Shown: in pieces, positions 46,488 through 55,584 of the stretch
Layout of the letters: the number at the start of each line of letters is the position of its first letter
Numbering within the stretch: position 1 is the first letter of the stretch
Assembly: GCF_003429005.1 (NCBI RefSeq)
Contig: NZ_QVQV01000002.1
Coordinates: forward strand, 1 to 64,000
Direction: 5' to 3'
Length of the DNA: 64,000 nt
Origin: Paraburkholderia sp. DHOC27
GTDB lineage: Bacteria > Pseudomonadota > Gammaproteobacteria > Burkholderiales > Burkholderiaceae
Notes under the pieces: model-generated
Seen by the model: the letters and a program-made list of their open reading frames with translations, nothing else
The model's database searches: none
What the model was told of the DNA's origin: nothing
Made by a program: the position numbers and the translations under genes

Positions 46488-47980
46488 GCTGTCACCTCAT
46501 CGAAACTCGCTGCGAGCAGCGCTTCTTCCGTGCATGCGCTGCGATCGAGCACGCGCGTGACGCGGCCCGAGCGGAATACATAGGTCGTGTCGCAGTAAGC
46601 GAACTCGTCGTTTTCCGTCGTGTACCAGATGAAGGTGCGGCCCCTGGCGGCTTCCGCCTGCAACAGCGCATAGATTTCCACCTTGGTACCGATGTCGACG
46701 CCGCGCATCGGGTCATCCATCAGGACGAGATCGGCGTCGGATGCGAGCGCGCGGGCAAACAACACTTTCTGCTGATTGCCGCCGCTCAGCGAGAGGATGT
46801 TTTCCGTGGGGGCCGCGCCGCGAATGTTGATTTTTTTGGCCCACGTGTCGAACAGTTCGCGCAGCGCGTCACCGTTGATCCACGTTGCGCTGCCCTGGTT
46901 GTAGAGGCGGCGGATATCGAAGTTCTGCGCAATCGACCAGTCGATAAACACGCCGTCCGCGCGACGGTCGCCCGCCACGAACGCGACGGTCTGCTGCGAG
47001 CCGCGCTTGCGCGCCTGCGCGTAGATCTCATGCAGCAAGGCCGTCTGCCCCTGCCCCGCTAGTCCCGCAAAGCCGACAATCGTGCCGCGCGCCGCTTCGA
47101 TATGGGTGCGCTTGCCCGGGCCCACCTTCCACTGCAGCTTCGCCGCCGTGCTGTTTGCCTGGGCCACGCGTTGCGCTGGCGCCGAGCCGCCTTCCACGAA
47201 CTGGCCCATCGCGCGGATGATCTGTTCCTTGTCGAGGTTCTGTACCGCCAGCGTCGAGACCACCTTGCCGTCGCGCATCACCATCACGCGGTCGGCGCTC
47301 TTCAGCATCTCTTCCAGCATGTGGGTGATCAGAATACAGGTGACGCCCGCCGCCGCGCTCTGGCGGATATAGGCCAGCAACTGCTCGGCGGTGTACTTGT
47401 CGAGGCTCGACGTGGGCTCATCCAGAATCACCAGACGCACGGGCGTGTCGACGCACGCAAAGCCGCGCGCAATCTCCACCATCTGCTGCTGGGTGAGCGA
47501 GAGATCGCCCACCAGATCGGTGCCGCGCAGGCCGTGGCCGGGAAAGATGGCGTCGAGTTGCGCTTCGATGACAGCACGCGCGCGCTTGCGCCAGCCAAAG
47601 TGGCGCAACTGCGGGTGCACTGCGCGCATGTTTTCTTCAATCGTGAGATTCGGGCACAGCGACAGTTCCTGAAACACGCAGCGGATGCCGAGCGAGCGGG
47701 CTTCATCGGCATCGAAGCCACGTTCGTGCGTGGCCCCGTCGATCTGGAGCGAGCCGGCGGTGGCGCGGCGCGCGCCTGCCAGCACCGACATCAGCGTCGA
47801 TTTGCCCGCGCCGTTGTGGCCGGCAATGGCCACGCATTCGCCCTTGTGGAAATCGAAATCGACGCCCTGCAATGCACGCACGCTGCCGAAGTTCACGTCG
47901 ACAGCACGCGTGGATAACAGACGCTCCGGAACCGCTTCGACGCCCGCTACGTTGAGCACCGTGCTTTCAGAATGATTCAT
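46484..47980 (-). CDS. Sugar ABC importer ATPase, two-domain RbsA type (498 aa)
   Basis: First domain: Walker A GHNGAGKS (54-61), degenerate signature LSLTQQQMVEIARG, Walker B LVILDEPTSSL. Second domain: Walker A degenerate (GLAGQGQT, no lysine), signature LSGGNQQKVLFARAL, Walker B LVLMDDPMRGV. Lost lysine in the second half is normal for RbsA/MglA; the Asp-Asp-Pro in place of Asp-Glu-Pro is less common. I took the ATG at 47980. A GTG at 48079 right after the upstream stop is possible. Confidence 0.88.
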   Translation of the reverse strand: MNHSESTVLNVAGVEAVPERLLSTRAVDVNFGSVRALQGVDFDFHKGECVAIAGHNGAGKSTLMSVLAGARRATAGSLQIDGATHERGFDADEARSLGIRCVFQELSLCPNLTIEENMRAVHPQLRHFGWRKRARAVIEAQLDAIFPGHGLRGTDLVGDLSLTQQQMVEIARGFACVDTPVRLVILDEPTSSLDKYTAEQLLAYIRQSAAAGVTCILITHMLEEMLKSADRVMVMRDGKVVSTLAVQNLDKEQIIRAMGQFVEGGSAPAQRVAQANSTAAKLQWKVGPGKRTHIEAARGTIVGFAGLAGQGQTALLHEIYAQARKRGSQQTVAFVAGDRRADGVFIDWSIAQNFDIRRLYNQGSATWINGDALRELFDTWAKKINIRGAAPTENILSLSGGNQQKVLFARALASDADLVLMDDPMRGVDIGTKVEIYALLQAEAARGRTFIWYTTENDEFAYCDTTYVFRSGRVTRVLDRSACTEEALLAASFDEVTA

Positions 47981-48080
47981 GGGACCAGCCGCACAGAGAT
48001 GAGGATCTAACCAGCGACCCGCCGGCGCTGACTTCAACATGCGTTCAGCGTCGGCGGTTGGTAGTGTTGCTTTCGCCACG

Positions 48081-49115
48081 TTACTTCTTTGGCGATTCCA
48101 CCATGTTCACGACCTGCTCACGCGTGAACACGTTGCTCGCCACGGTGCCCGGCGCCGTTGACGAGAGCACGTTCGAGAGCGAAGCCGGCGTGACGGTCAG
48201 CGTGGGCAGCGACATGTCGTGCGGCAGCTTGTTGCCCGCCAGAATCTGCTGCGCAGCCCAGAACGCGAAGGTGGACGAACCCGGGTCCGCCGCGATGGAC
48301 ATGGTCTGATACGAGTCGACGCCCTGCGATTTCCACCAGGCGAGTTCTTCCTGACGATTGCCTAGGATGATGGTCGGGATGTTGCGGCCTGCGGCGCGGA
48401 ACGCCTGCGCCACACCGTAGCCGTCGCCGCCTTGCGTCACGACCGCGTCGACCTGCGGCAGCGACGGCAAGATGCCCGCCACTTCCTTCTGCGCCACGGT
48501 CTGCGTCCATGCGCCATACACCGAGCCGACGATCTTCATGCCGGGATATTTCTTGACCTCGTCCACGATGCCCTGGTGAATCTCGTCGTCCACCGAGACG
48601 CCCGCGAGACCGCGCACTTCGAGGATGTTGCCCTTGCCGTTGAGCTTCTTCGCCAGATAGTCGACCTGCACCGCGCCCATCTGGTGGAAATCCGCGGCAA
48701 TGCGGTACGCGCACGGCTCGGTGACGATGCCGTCGAACGACACCACCACCACGCCCGCCGCGCAGGCCTGCTTGACGGCGCCGTTCAGCGCGGTCGGCGA
48801 CGCGGCGTTGATGACGATGGCCTTGTAGCCCTGCAACACGAGATTCTGGATCTGCTGCGCCTGCTCGGTGGCCTGATTCTCGGCTGTGGTGAAGGCCGGT
48901 GCGTCCGCCACGAGCCCTGCCTTCTTGGCGCCGTCCGCGACCTGCGCCCAGCTCTTCAACTGCTGCTGACGAAAGGTGTTGCCGGCGTAGCTGTTCGACA
49001 ACGCAATCTTGTCCTTCGAGGTATCGCCCGTCGCCACGGCCGCGCTGGCGGCGCCGCTTACCGCGATCAGCATGACGCTGGCGAGTCCCGATACAAATGT
49101 CCTGTTGAGTTGCAC
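48081..49115 (-). CDS. Periplasmic sugar-binding protein, ribose type (344 aa)
   Basis: Signal peptide 1-25 (ASVMLIAVSGAASAA), then DKIALSNSYAGNTFRQQ of the periplasmic-binding type 1 fold. GTG start with AGGAG seven bases upstream. First gene of the cluster 3 operon. Ligand likely a hexose or sugar acid/lactone in view of ManD, IdnD and lactonase. Confidence 0.9.
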   Translation of the reverse strand: MQLNRTFVSGLASVMLIAVSGAASAAVATGDTSKDKIALSNSYAGNTFRQQQLKSWAQVADGAKKAGLVADAPAFTTAENQATEQAQQIQNLVLQGYKAIVINAASPTALNGAVKQACAAGVVVVSFDGIVTEPCAYRIAADFHQMGAVQVDYLAKKLNGKGNILEVRGLAGVSVDDEIHQGIVDEVKKYPGMKIVGSVYGAWTQTVAQKEVAGILPSLPQVDAVVTQGGDGYGVAQAFRAAGRNIPTIILGNRQEELAWWKSQGVDSYQTMSIAADPGSSTFAFWAAQQILAGNKLPHDMSLPTLTVTPASLSNVLSSTAPGTVASNVFTREQVVNMVESPKK

Positions 49116-49205
49116 AATCGTCTCCTGATCTTCGAAGTTGAGCGGCGCTGACGGCGCCGGGTGGCGTGACCGGAATGAGCTACCGGTTTTTATTGGGATG
49201 AACGA

Positions 49206-49238
49206 ATGGTAGGCTATACCCTACTACCATACAAGTAG
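49206..49238. promoter_or_regulatory. Overlapping palindromes, candidate GntR operator of cluster 3
   Basis: ATGGTAG (49206-49212) and CTACCAT (49224-49230) are exact inverted repeats. A second palindrome, CTACTACCATACAAGTAG (49221-49238), has arms CTACT and AGTAG. Both lie between the divergent binding-protein (49115) and lactonase (49261) starts. Confidence 0.5.
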
Positions 49239-49260
49239 GTGTTTTCCATATGGAGGCGCA

Positions 49261-50379
49261 ATGACGGGTGCAACTCTGGTGTTCGTGGGCGGCCTGAACC
49301 AGGACGTGCCGCACTTCGACGCCGCGCATGGCAAAGGGATTTCGGTGTTTGCCTTCGACGAGCAGACCGGCAAGCTGACGTGGTTATCCGACACGACGGC
49401 AGTGCCGAACCCCACTTATCTCACGGTGGTCCCCGGGCGCCGCATGCTGTACGCCACGAGTGAGATGTACGGCCGGGAGGAAGGCTGGATCAGCGCGTTT
49501 CGCATTGATCCGGCGAGCGGAACGCTCAGCGAAGTGGGCAGCCGGCAAAGCACGCGCGGCAGTTTGAGCGCGCATTGCAACACTGACCGCGAGGGCCGCT
49601 GCGCAATGGTTGCGAACTATTCACATGAAACCGTGGGCGAGTTGCCCGGCAAGCATGTGGTGAGCTTTGCCTTGCAGCCGGACGGCAGCCTGACACCGGC
49701 GGTCAGCGAAGCGGTGCATACCGGCAAGGGGCCGCGCGCGGACCGCCAGGGCGTGCCGCATCCGCATTGTGTGATGCCGAGCCCGGACAACCGTTTTGTG
49801 CTCGTGCCGGATCTGGGCACGGACCAGATCGTCACTTACCGGCTGGATGCCGCGAGCGGCCGCCTCGAACGCACGCAGCACGAAGCGCTACAGATGGCGC
49901 CCGGCTCGGGGCCGCGGCATCTCGCGTTTCATCCGGATGGTACGAAGGCCTATGTGATCAACGAACTGAGCAACACCGTGTGTGCCCTCGGTTACGACGC
50001 TGCGCACGGCACGCTGCGTCTGTTGCAGACGTTCGATGGACTCGCTGCGGACGCACCGTTGAGTTACGGTGCGGGGCTGCTGGTGTCAGCCGATGGGCGC
50101 TTTCTGTATGCCACTTTTCGTGGCGACGACAGCGTGATGACCTACGCGCTCGATTCGCGCGACGGCACGTTAAGCGGAGCCACGCGGCACGCGAGCGGCG
50201 GCAAGACGCCACGCAGTTTCGCCATGACGCCGTCTGGCGCGTTCATGCTGGTGGCTAACCAGGACAGTGACGTGCTCGTATCCTGGCGGCTAGACCCGGT
50301 GAGCGGCGCGCCGGTGGAGCAAGCGGACACGGTGGCGGTCGGTACGCCGATGTGTGTGCAGGCAGTGACTTTTGCATGA
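49261..50379 (+). CDS. Sugar lactonase, 6-phosphogluconolactonase-like beta-propeller (372 aa)
   Basis: Seven-bladed propeller of the YbhE/Pgl-like family. Repeated blades (VPDLGTDQIVTYRLDAASGRL, AYVINELSNTVCAL and so on) and the GPRHLAFHPDG motif mark it. No signal peptide. GGAGG lies four bases before the ATG. Divergent from the cluster 3 operon, sharing its operator region, so it probably opens the lactone made when the imported aldose is oxidised. Confidence 0.85.
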   Translation: MTGATLVFVGGLNQDVPHFDAAHGKGISVFAFDEQTGKLTWLSDTTAVPNPTYLTVVPGRRMLYATSEMYGREEGWISAFRIDPASGTLSEVGSRQSTRGSLSAHCNTDREGRCAMVANYSHETVGELPGKHVVSFALQPDGSLTPAVSEAVHTGKGPRADRQGVPHPHCVMPSPDNRFVLVPDLGTDQIVTYRLDAASGRLERTQHEALQMAPGSGPRHLAFHPDGTKAYVINELSNTVCALGYDAAHGTLRLLQTFDGLAADAPLSYGAGLLVSADGRFLYATFRGDDSVMTYALDSRDGTLSGATRHASGGKTPRSFAMTPSGAFMLVANQDSDVLVSWRLDPVSGAPVEQADTVAVGTPMCVQAVTFA

Positions 50380-50505
50380 GTGGTTTGCCTGACCCATGCG
50401 CGTGACGGGTTGGCATGACGGCTTTGCGTGACGCGGGCTTCCTTTCTGTCTGCAAAGCCACCTGCCCTTCGCTGCTGTCACGCACGTGCTATCAAGCCTA
50501 CGCCC

Positions 50506-51606
50506 TCACTCGCCCCATTGCTGCAGCTTCTGCACACTCTCGCGTAACTCGCGCTCCAGTTGCGCGAACAGTTCAGCGGCCGGCATGCTGCGCGACAACG
50601 CCGCGGCCTGCCCGGCCCACTGCGCGCCGTAGCCAAACTCGCCCTTCGCCTTCGCCGCGGCGTGCAGTGCCTTGCCGGCGTCATACGCGATCGGATAGGC
50701 CGGGGATTGCGGCGCGCCGGCGGAGTCACCGAGTTGCGTGAAGCGGTTCACCATGCTGCGCGCCACGCGTCCCGAGATGGCCGCCGTGAAGGTGGTGTGC
50801 TGCGCCGCGTCGCCGAGGAGTGCCCGCCGGTAGCCTTCGTCGATCGAGGTCTCCGGGCACGCCACGAAGGCCGTGCCGAGTTGCGCCGCCTGCGCGCCGA
50901 GCGCCAGCACGGCGGCGATGCCCGCACCATCCATGATGCCGCCCGAAGCGATCACCGGCAGGTCGAAGCGCTCGACCAGCAGACGCGTCAGCGCAAAGGT
51001 GCCGAGCCGCTCGTCGGGCGCCTCGGAATCGAACACCCCGCGATGGCCGCCCGCCTCGATGCCCTGCGCCACGATGGCGTCGAGTCCTGCTTCCACAATC
51101 TGTTCGGCTTCCTGAACATTCGTGGCTGCACCGAACAGCGTGATGCCGGCCTGCTTAAGCGCGCTGATCACGTCCGCTGACGGCATGCCGAAATGGAAGC
51201 TGACCACCGCCGGCTTCTCGTCGAGAAACACCTGAAGCATCTCGGCGTCCACGACGAAGCTGGTGTAAATCTCCGCGAGCGCGGCAGGCGGCGTCGCACC
51301 GTAGCGCTCGAATTGCGGCGCGAGCCAGCTCAGCCACTGGCGCTCCACCGCTTCATCCTGGGTAGCGGGCTGATGGCAAAACACGTTGATGTTGAACGGC
51401 TTGGCGGTCAGCGCGCGCGTCTCGCGGATCACCTTGCGCGCGCCCTCCGGCTTCATCGCGCCCACGCCCAGTGAGCCAAGTCCGCCCGCATTCGAGACGG
51501 CGGCTGCCAGCGCGGGCGTCGTCACGCCGGCCATCGGCGCCTGAATGATGGGCTTCGCAATGCCGAGCCGGCGCAGCAGCGCGCGATTGTCGGTCTGATG
51601 GGTCAT
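50506..51606 (-). CDS. Nitronate monooxygenase, class I (366 aa)
   Basis: FMN TIM-barrel that oxidises nitronates such as propionate 3-nitronate. N-terminal KPIIQAPMAGVTTPALAAAV, phosphate-binding ASGGIMDGAGIAAVLALGA and QLGTAF are family marks. Its ATG overlaps the LysR stop in ATGA. Might also be an enoyl-ACP-reductase-like relative, but the QAPMAG opening favours NMO. Confidence 0.85.
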   Translation of the reverse strand: MTHQTDNRALLRRLGIAKPIIQAPMAGVTTPALAAAVSNAGGLGSLGVGAMKPEGARKVIRETRALTAKPFNINVFCHQPATQDEAVERQWLSWLAPQFERYGATPPAALAEIYTSFVVDAEMLQVFLDEKPAVVSFHFGMPSADVISALKQAGITLFGAATNVQEAEQIVEAGLDAIVAQGIEAGGHRGVFDSEAPDERLGTFALTRLLVERFDLPVIASGGIMDGAGIAAVLALGAQAAQLGTAFVACPETSIDEGYRRALLGDAAQHTTFTAAISGRVARSMVNRFTQLGDSAGAPQSPAYPIAYDAGKALHAAAKAKGEFGYGAQWAGQAAALSRSMPAAELFAQLERELRESVQKLQQWGE

Positions 51607-52559
51607 GTCGCATCCTTTTCAAGTACCGGGGATGGCAAAGCGGGCGTGCCATCGCTCAGTTTTTCCAGCAGAAAGTCAACGAAACTGCGCACCCGCGACG
51701 ACAGATGCCGGGCATGCGGGTACAGCAGGATGAAGGGTCGTGAGGTGCCGCCGTGCGGCTTGAGCAGTTCCTTGAGCGTGCCGTCGGCGAGATCCTGCTC
51801 AACCACGAAGCGGTAGGTCTGGAAGATGCCTGCGTCGTGACGCGCGAGCGTCGCGCCGGCCAGCACGTCGCCGGATACGCCGGAACTGCCGTGCGTCAGC
51901 ACCTCGACGGTTTCACCGTCCTGCACGAACTGCCACGGGACATGGCGGCCGTTGCTAGGCAGTTCGAACTGAATGCATTCATGCTTGAGCAGATCTTCGG
52001 GCGTATTGGGCTTGCCGTTCTTGCGCAGATAAGCCGGTGATGCGACCACCACCAACTCCGCATCTTCGAGTTTGCGCGCGATCAGCCCGGAATCCTGCGG
52101 CGCGCGGCCGCGAATGGCGAGGTCGAAGCCCTCGTCTGCGAAGTCGATATTGCGGTTGCTCAGATGGGTTTCGACGCTGACCTGCGGATAGCGCGCGCGA
52201 AACTCCGCCAGCAGCGGCAGCACGCGGTAGTGGCCATACGGGGTGGGCATGCTGATGCGCAGCACGCCAGCGGGTGTGACCTGCTGGCCGGTGGCCTCGC
52301 GTTCCGCGTTGGTGAGTTGGCGCAGGGCCGCCTGACACTGTTCGAAGTAGCGGCGGCCTGGATCGGTAAGACGGATTTGCCGCGTGGTGCGAACGAACAG
52401 CCGCACGCCGAGGCGTTTTTCGAGGCGCGCCACGGCTCGGCTGACTGCCGCGGGTGTGACGCTTGCCGCCGTCGCGGCCAGGGTGAAACTGCCGAGTTCC
52501 GCGGCGAGGCAGAACAGTTCGATACTGCCGAGAAGGAGGTCGTCGAATTGACGCTGCAT
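51603..52559 (-). CDS. LysR-family transcriptional regulator (318 aa)
   Basis: HTH near the start (FCLAAELGSFTLAATAASVT, SRAVARLEKRLGVRLFVR), then effector domain. ATG at 52559 chosen over a longer frame to 52595. It is upstream of and overlaps nitronate monooxygenase in the same direction, which is unusual for LysR and ensures co-expression. Confidence 0.85.
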   Translation of the reverse strand: MQRQFDDLLLGSIELFCLAAELGSFTLAATAASVTPAAVSRAVARLEKRLGVRLFVRTTRQIRLTDPGRRYFEQCQAALRQLTNAEREATGQQVTPAGVLRISMPTPYGHYRVLPLLAEFRARYPQVSVETHLSNRNIDFADEGFDLAIRGRAPQDSGLIARKLEDAELVVVASPAYLRKNGKPNTPEDLLKHECIQFELPSNGRHVPWQFVQDGETVEVLTHGSSGVSGDVLAGATLARHDAGIFQTYRFVVEQDLADGTLKELLKPHGGTSRPFILLYPHARHLSSRVRSFVDFLLEKLSDGTPALPSPVLEKDAT

Positions 52560-52616
52560 GGTCGCCCGATGACATGAGATCACTGTCGCTGGCACGGCTG
52601 CCGATGTTCCGCGGCG

Positions 52617-52648
52617 TCACGAATCGTCGCGAACCCTCACGAATCGTC
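52617..52648. repeat. 12-bp direct repeat with 20-base period
   Basis: TCACGAATCGTC at 52617-52628 and 52637-52648, about 60 bases upstream of the LysR start. A two-turn spacing suits a protein binding the same face of DNA. Confidence 0.45.
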
Positions 52649-52764
52649 ACGCCGCCGAGGGCAGCCGCCGCCTGGTCAGCGCAGCGTCCGTCTTGCGGTG
52701 GACGCTGCACTGGTGCGATCTTCATGGCGAGGCGCGTGAGCCGTCAAGGTGCCGATCGGTAAAA

Positions 52765-52780
52765 CATAGTTGACACTATG
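52765..52780. promoter_or_regulatory. Palindrome CATAGT-TGAC-ACTATG
   Basis: CATAGT (52765-52770) and ACTATG (52775-52780) are exact reverse complements four bases apart. It is 50 bases past the MmsA-type stop and 206 before the LysR start. Confidence 0.4.
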
Positions 52781-52830
52781 GAACAGATCGCGGAACCGCT
52801 CACCGCGCGCTACGGCTCCCAACCGCGGAC

Positions 52831-54342
52831 TTACTTGGCCGTCGGCATCGCAAACTCAGCGCCCTTCTCGGTGCTTTCGGGCCAGCGTTGCATGATGGAC
52901 TTCTGCTTCGTGTAGAAGCGCACGCCCTCTTCGCCATACGCATGCGTGTCGCCGAACAGGCTGCGCTTCCAGCCGCCAAAGCCGTGCCATGCCATCGGCA
53001 CCGGAATCGGCACGTTGATGCCCACCATGCCCACTTCGATGCGGCGGCCAAACTCGCGCGCCACGTGGCCGTCCCGTGTATAGCAGGCCACGCCGTTGCC
53101 GAACTCGTGCGCGTTGATGAGATCCACGGCTTCCGTGAAGTCTTTCACGCGCACACAGGCCAGCACCGGGCCGAAAATCTCTTCCTTGTAGATGCGCATT
53201 TCCGGCGTGACGTGGTCGAACAGCGTGCCGCCCGTGAAGAAGCCGTCTTCGTGACCGGGCACCTTCAGGCCGCGGCCGTCCACCACCAGCTTTGCGCCTT
53301 CCTGCACGCCCTGCGCGATATAGCCTTCAATGCGTTCCAGCGCCTGGCGCGTGACGATCGGGCCCATCTCGGCGTCGGGTTCCATGCCGTTCTTGATGAC
53401 CAGAGTGCGCGCGCGTTCAGCGAGTTTGGGCATGATCTTGTCCGCCACGTCGCCCACCAGCACGGCCACGGAAATCGCCATGCAGCGCTCGCCCGCCGAA
53501 CCGTAGCCCGCGCCGACGAGGGCGTCGATGGCCTGATCGAGGTCGGCATCCGGCATCACCACCATATGGTTCTTCGCGCCGCCCAGCGCCTGTACGCGCT
53601 TGCCGTTCTTTGCGCCGGTTTCGTAGATGTAGTTGGCAATCGGCGTCGAGCCGACGAAGCTCACCGCCTTCACGTCCGGATGAGCCAGCAGTGCATCCAC
53701 CACCACCTTGTCACCCTGCACGACGTTGAACACGCCGTCGGGCAAGCCGGCCTGCTTCAGCAGATCGGCCATGAACAGCGAAGCGGACGGGTCGCGCTCG
53801 CTTGGCTTGAGAATGAAGGTATTGCCGGCGGCGATCGCCACCGGGAACATCCAGCACGGCACCATGCACGGGAAATTGAACGGCGTGATGCCCGCGACGA
53901 CGCCCAGCGCCTGACGCGTGGTCCAGTTGTCGATGCCCGTGGAAACCTGCTCGGTGTAGTCGCCCTTGAGCAGTTGCGGAATGCCGCAGGCGAATTCGAT
54001 CACGTCGATGCCGCGCGAAACTTCGCCCTGCGCATCCGAGAACACCTTGCCATGCTCGGCCGTGATGATGGCGGCGAGTTCGTCGCGGTGCTTGTTCATC
54101 AACTCGAGAAAGCGCAGCAGCACACGTGCGCGGCGAATGGGCGGCGTATTGCTCCACGCAGGAAACGCGGCCTTGGCGCTCGCCACGGCCGCTGCGACGT
54201 CTTCTGCCTCGCCCAGCAACAGCTTGCGGGGCCGCGCGCCGGTGGCCGGATTGAAGACGGGCTGATTGCGGGTGCCGGTGCCGTTCTCGCGCTTGCCGTT
54301 GATGAAGTGGCTCACGTCCGCGCTGTCGTCGAAGGGTTGCAT
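52831..54342 (-). CDS. mmsA: Methylmalonate-semialdehyde dehydrogenase (acylating), MmsA/IolA type (503 aa)
   Basis: Converts malonate or methylmalonate semialdehyde to acetyl- or propionyl-CoA, in valine and inositol breakdown. Nucleotide segment TPFNFP (153-158), nucleophile Cys287 in [11 protein letters not shown], and [13 protein letters not shown] are MmsA marks. ATG at 54342 has AGGAG six bases upstream; a longer frame to 54444 runs into the divergent promoter. It has a divergent LysR but no mmsB partner. Could finish the cluster 1 pathway. Confidence 0.9.
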   Translation of the reverse strand: MQPFDDSADVSHFINGKRENGTGTRNQPVFNPATGARPRKLLLGEAEDVAAAVASAKAAFPAWSNTPPIRRARVLLRFLELMNKHRDELAAIITAEHGKVFSDAQGEVSRGIDVIEFACGIPQLLKGDYTEQVSTGIDNWTTRQALGVVAGITPFNFPCMVPCWMFPVAIAAGNTFILKPSERDPSASLFMADLLKQAGLPDGVFNVVQGDKVVVDALLAHPDVKAVSFVGSTPIANYIYETGAKNGKRVQALGGAKNHMVVMPDADLDQAIDALVGAGYGSAGERCMAISVAVLVGDVADKIMPKLAERARTLVIKNGMEPDAEMGPIVTRQALERIEGYIAQGVQEGAKLVVDGRGLKVPGHEDGFFTGGTLFDHVTPEMRIYKEEIFGPVLACVRVKDFTEAVDLINAHEFGNGVACYTRDGHVAREFGRRIEVGMVGINVPIPVPMAWHGFGGWKRSLFGDTHAYGEEGVRFYTKQKSIMQRWPESTEKGAEFAMPTAK

Positions 54343-54423
54343 GTCGTCTCCTGGTGGGTAAATCGTCGATGCACAGAGTCTAAGAGTCCATGAGCGGTCT
54401 GCAAAGGCGCTATCATTGAACTC

Positions 54424-54445
54424 ATTGTTTCCTGTGATGAACAAT
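54424..54445. promoter_or_regulatory. Inverted repeat in the mmsA/LysR control region
   Basis: ATTGTT (54424-54429) and AACAAT (54440-54445) are exact reverse complements ten bases apart, between the divergent starts at 54342 and 54452. It fits a LysR box. Confidence 0.45.
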
Positions 54446-54451
54446 CAATGT

Positions 54452-55393
54452 ATGGAAATCGAGAAAATTGCCGGCCTCTGGACCCATCTGCACTGGCTCA
54501 CGGTGCTGGCCGATCAGGGCAGCTACACGGCCGCGGCCACGCGCCTTGGCGTCAGCAAGGCGGCCATGAGCCAGCGTATCTCCGAACTGGAGCGCGCTGC
54601 GGGCATTTCGTTGGTGCAGCGCACCACGCGTAGCGTGCGGCTGACCGAGGCGGGCCAGCGTCTGGTCGAGGATACGCGCAATCAGTACGAACAGATCGCC
54701 ACCAGCTTTGCGAGCGTCAGTGAACTGGCCGGCGTGGCGCGTGGCCTGATCCGGATTACGGCGCCGGTGGCGTTTGGCCGTCAGCAGTTGCTGCCGAGAC
54801 TGCCCGCGTTTCTGCGCACCCATCCGGAAGTGCGGGTGCAGCTCGAAGTCTCCGACCGGCTCACCTCGCTTGCCACCGAAGGTTTCGATCTGGCCATCCG
54901 GCACAGCGCCGAAGCGCCGGATACGCACGTGGCCTGGAAGCTGTGCGATACGCAGTCGGTGCTGGTGGCGACGCGCGCCTATCTGCGCAAGCGCGGCACG
55001 CCGCTCGTGCCGGAGGATCTCGCCGCGCATGAGTGCCTGTTCTACCCGCGCAACTCGGGGGCGGCGACCTGGTCGTTCGAACGCAAAAGCCCGCGCAGAA
55101 CCACGGCCGCGCCGGTGACGCTGCCCATCAACGGACAATTTTCGGCCAACAACAGCGAGACCTTGCGCGACGCCGCGCTCGACGATATGGGCATTGCCCT
55201 CGTGCCGGATTTCACCGCGCAGGCTGCCGTGCAGGCCGGCAAGCTCGTGGTGGTGTTGCCGCAGTGGCGCGTGACGGGGCCGTTCGCCGACCGGCTGCAT
55301 GTGCTGCGGCCGTATGCGTCGCACGTGCCACGTGCCGTGAGCCTGTTCGTCGGCTATCTGCGCGAGAGCTACGCGCAGGGCTTTCCGCTGTAG
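54452..55393 (+). CDS. LysR-family transcriptional regulator (313 aa)
   Basis: HTH (LTVLADQGSYTAAATRLGVS, MSQRISELERAAGISLVQRT) near the start, then effector domain. I took the ATG at 54452; an ATG at 54437 would place the inverted repeat inside the gene. Divergent from mmsA, its likely target. Confidence 0.85.
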   Translation: MEIEKIAGLWTHLHWLTVLADQGSYTAAATRLGVSKAAMSQRISELERAAGISLVQRTTRSVRLTEAGQRLVEDTRNQYEQIATSFASVSELAGVARGLIRITAPVAFGRQQLLPRLPAFLRTHPEVRVQLEVSDRLTSLATEGFDLAIRHSAEAPDTHVAWKLCDTQSVLVATRAYLRKRGTPLVPEDLAAHECLFYPRNSGAATWSFERKSPRRTTAAPVTLPINGQFSANNSETLRDAALDDMGIALVPDFTAQAAVQAGKLVVVLPQWRVTGPFADRLHVLRPYASHVPRAVSLFVGYLRESYAQGFPL

Positions 55394-55584
55394 CTTCAGG
55401 CGGTTCTCTGGTTTGCTGGTGTAATTTTCCGCTGCGGCTTCATGCTGTAGCGCCGCGCCGCAAAGCGGGCCAAAGCGGGTTAAGGCGGACCGCCGCAGCC
55501 TGAAGCGAGCCCACGCGCCGCCGCAATGCAGCGGGTCGCGTTAGACTCGCAAAGGCAATTTCGCCCCCTCAATCTTGATGCCGT

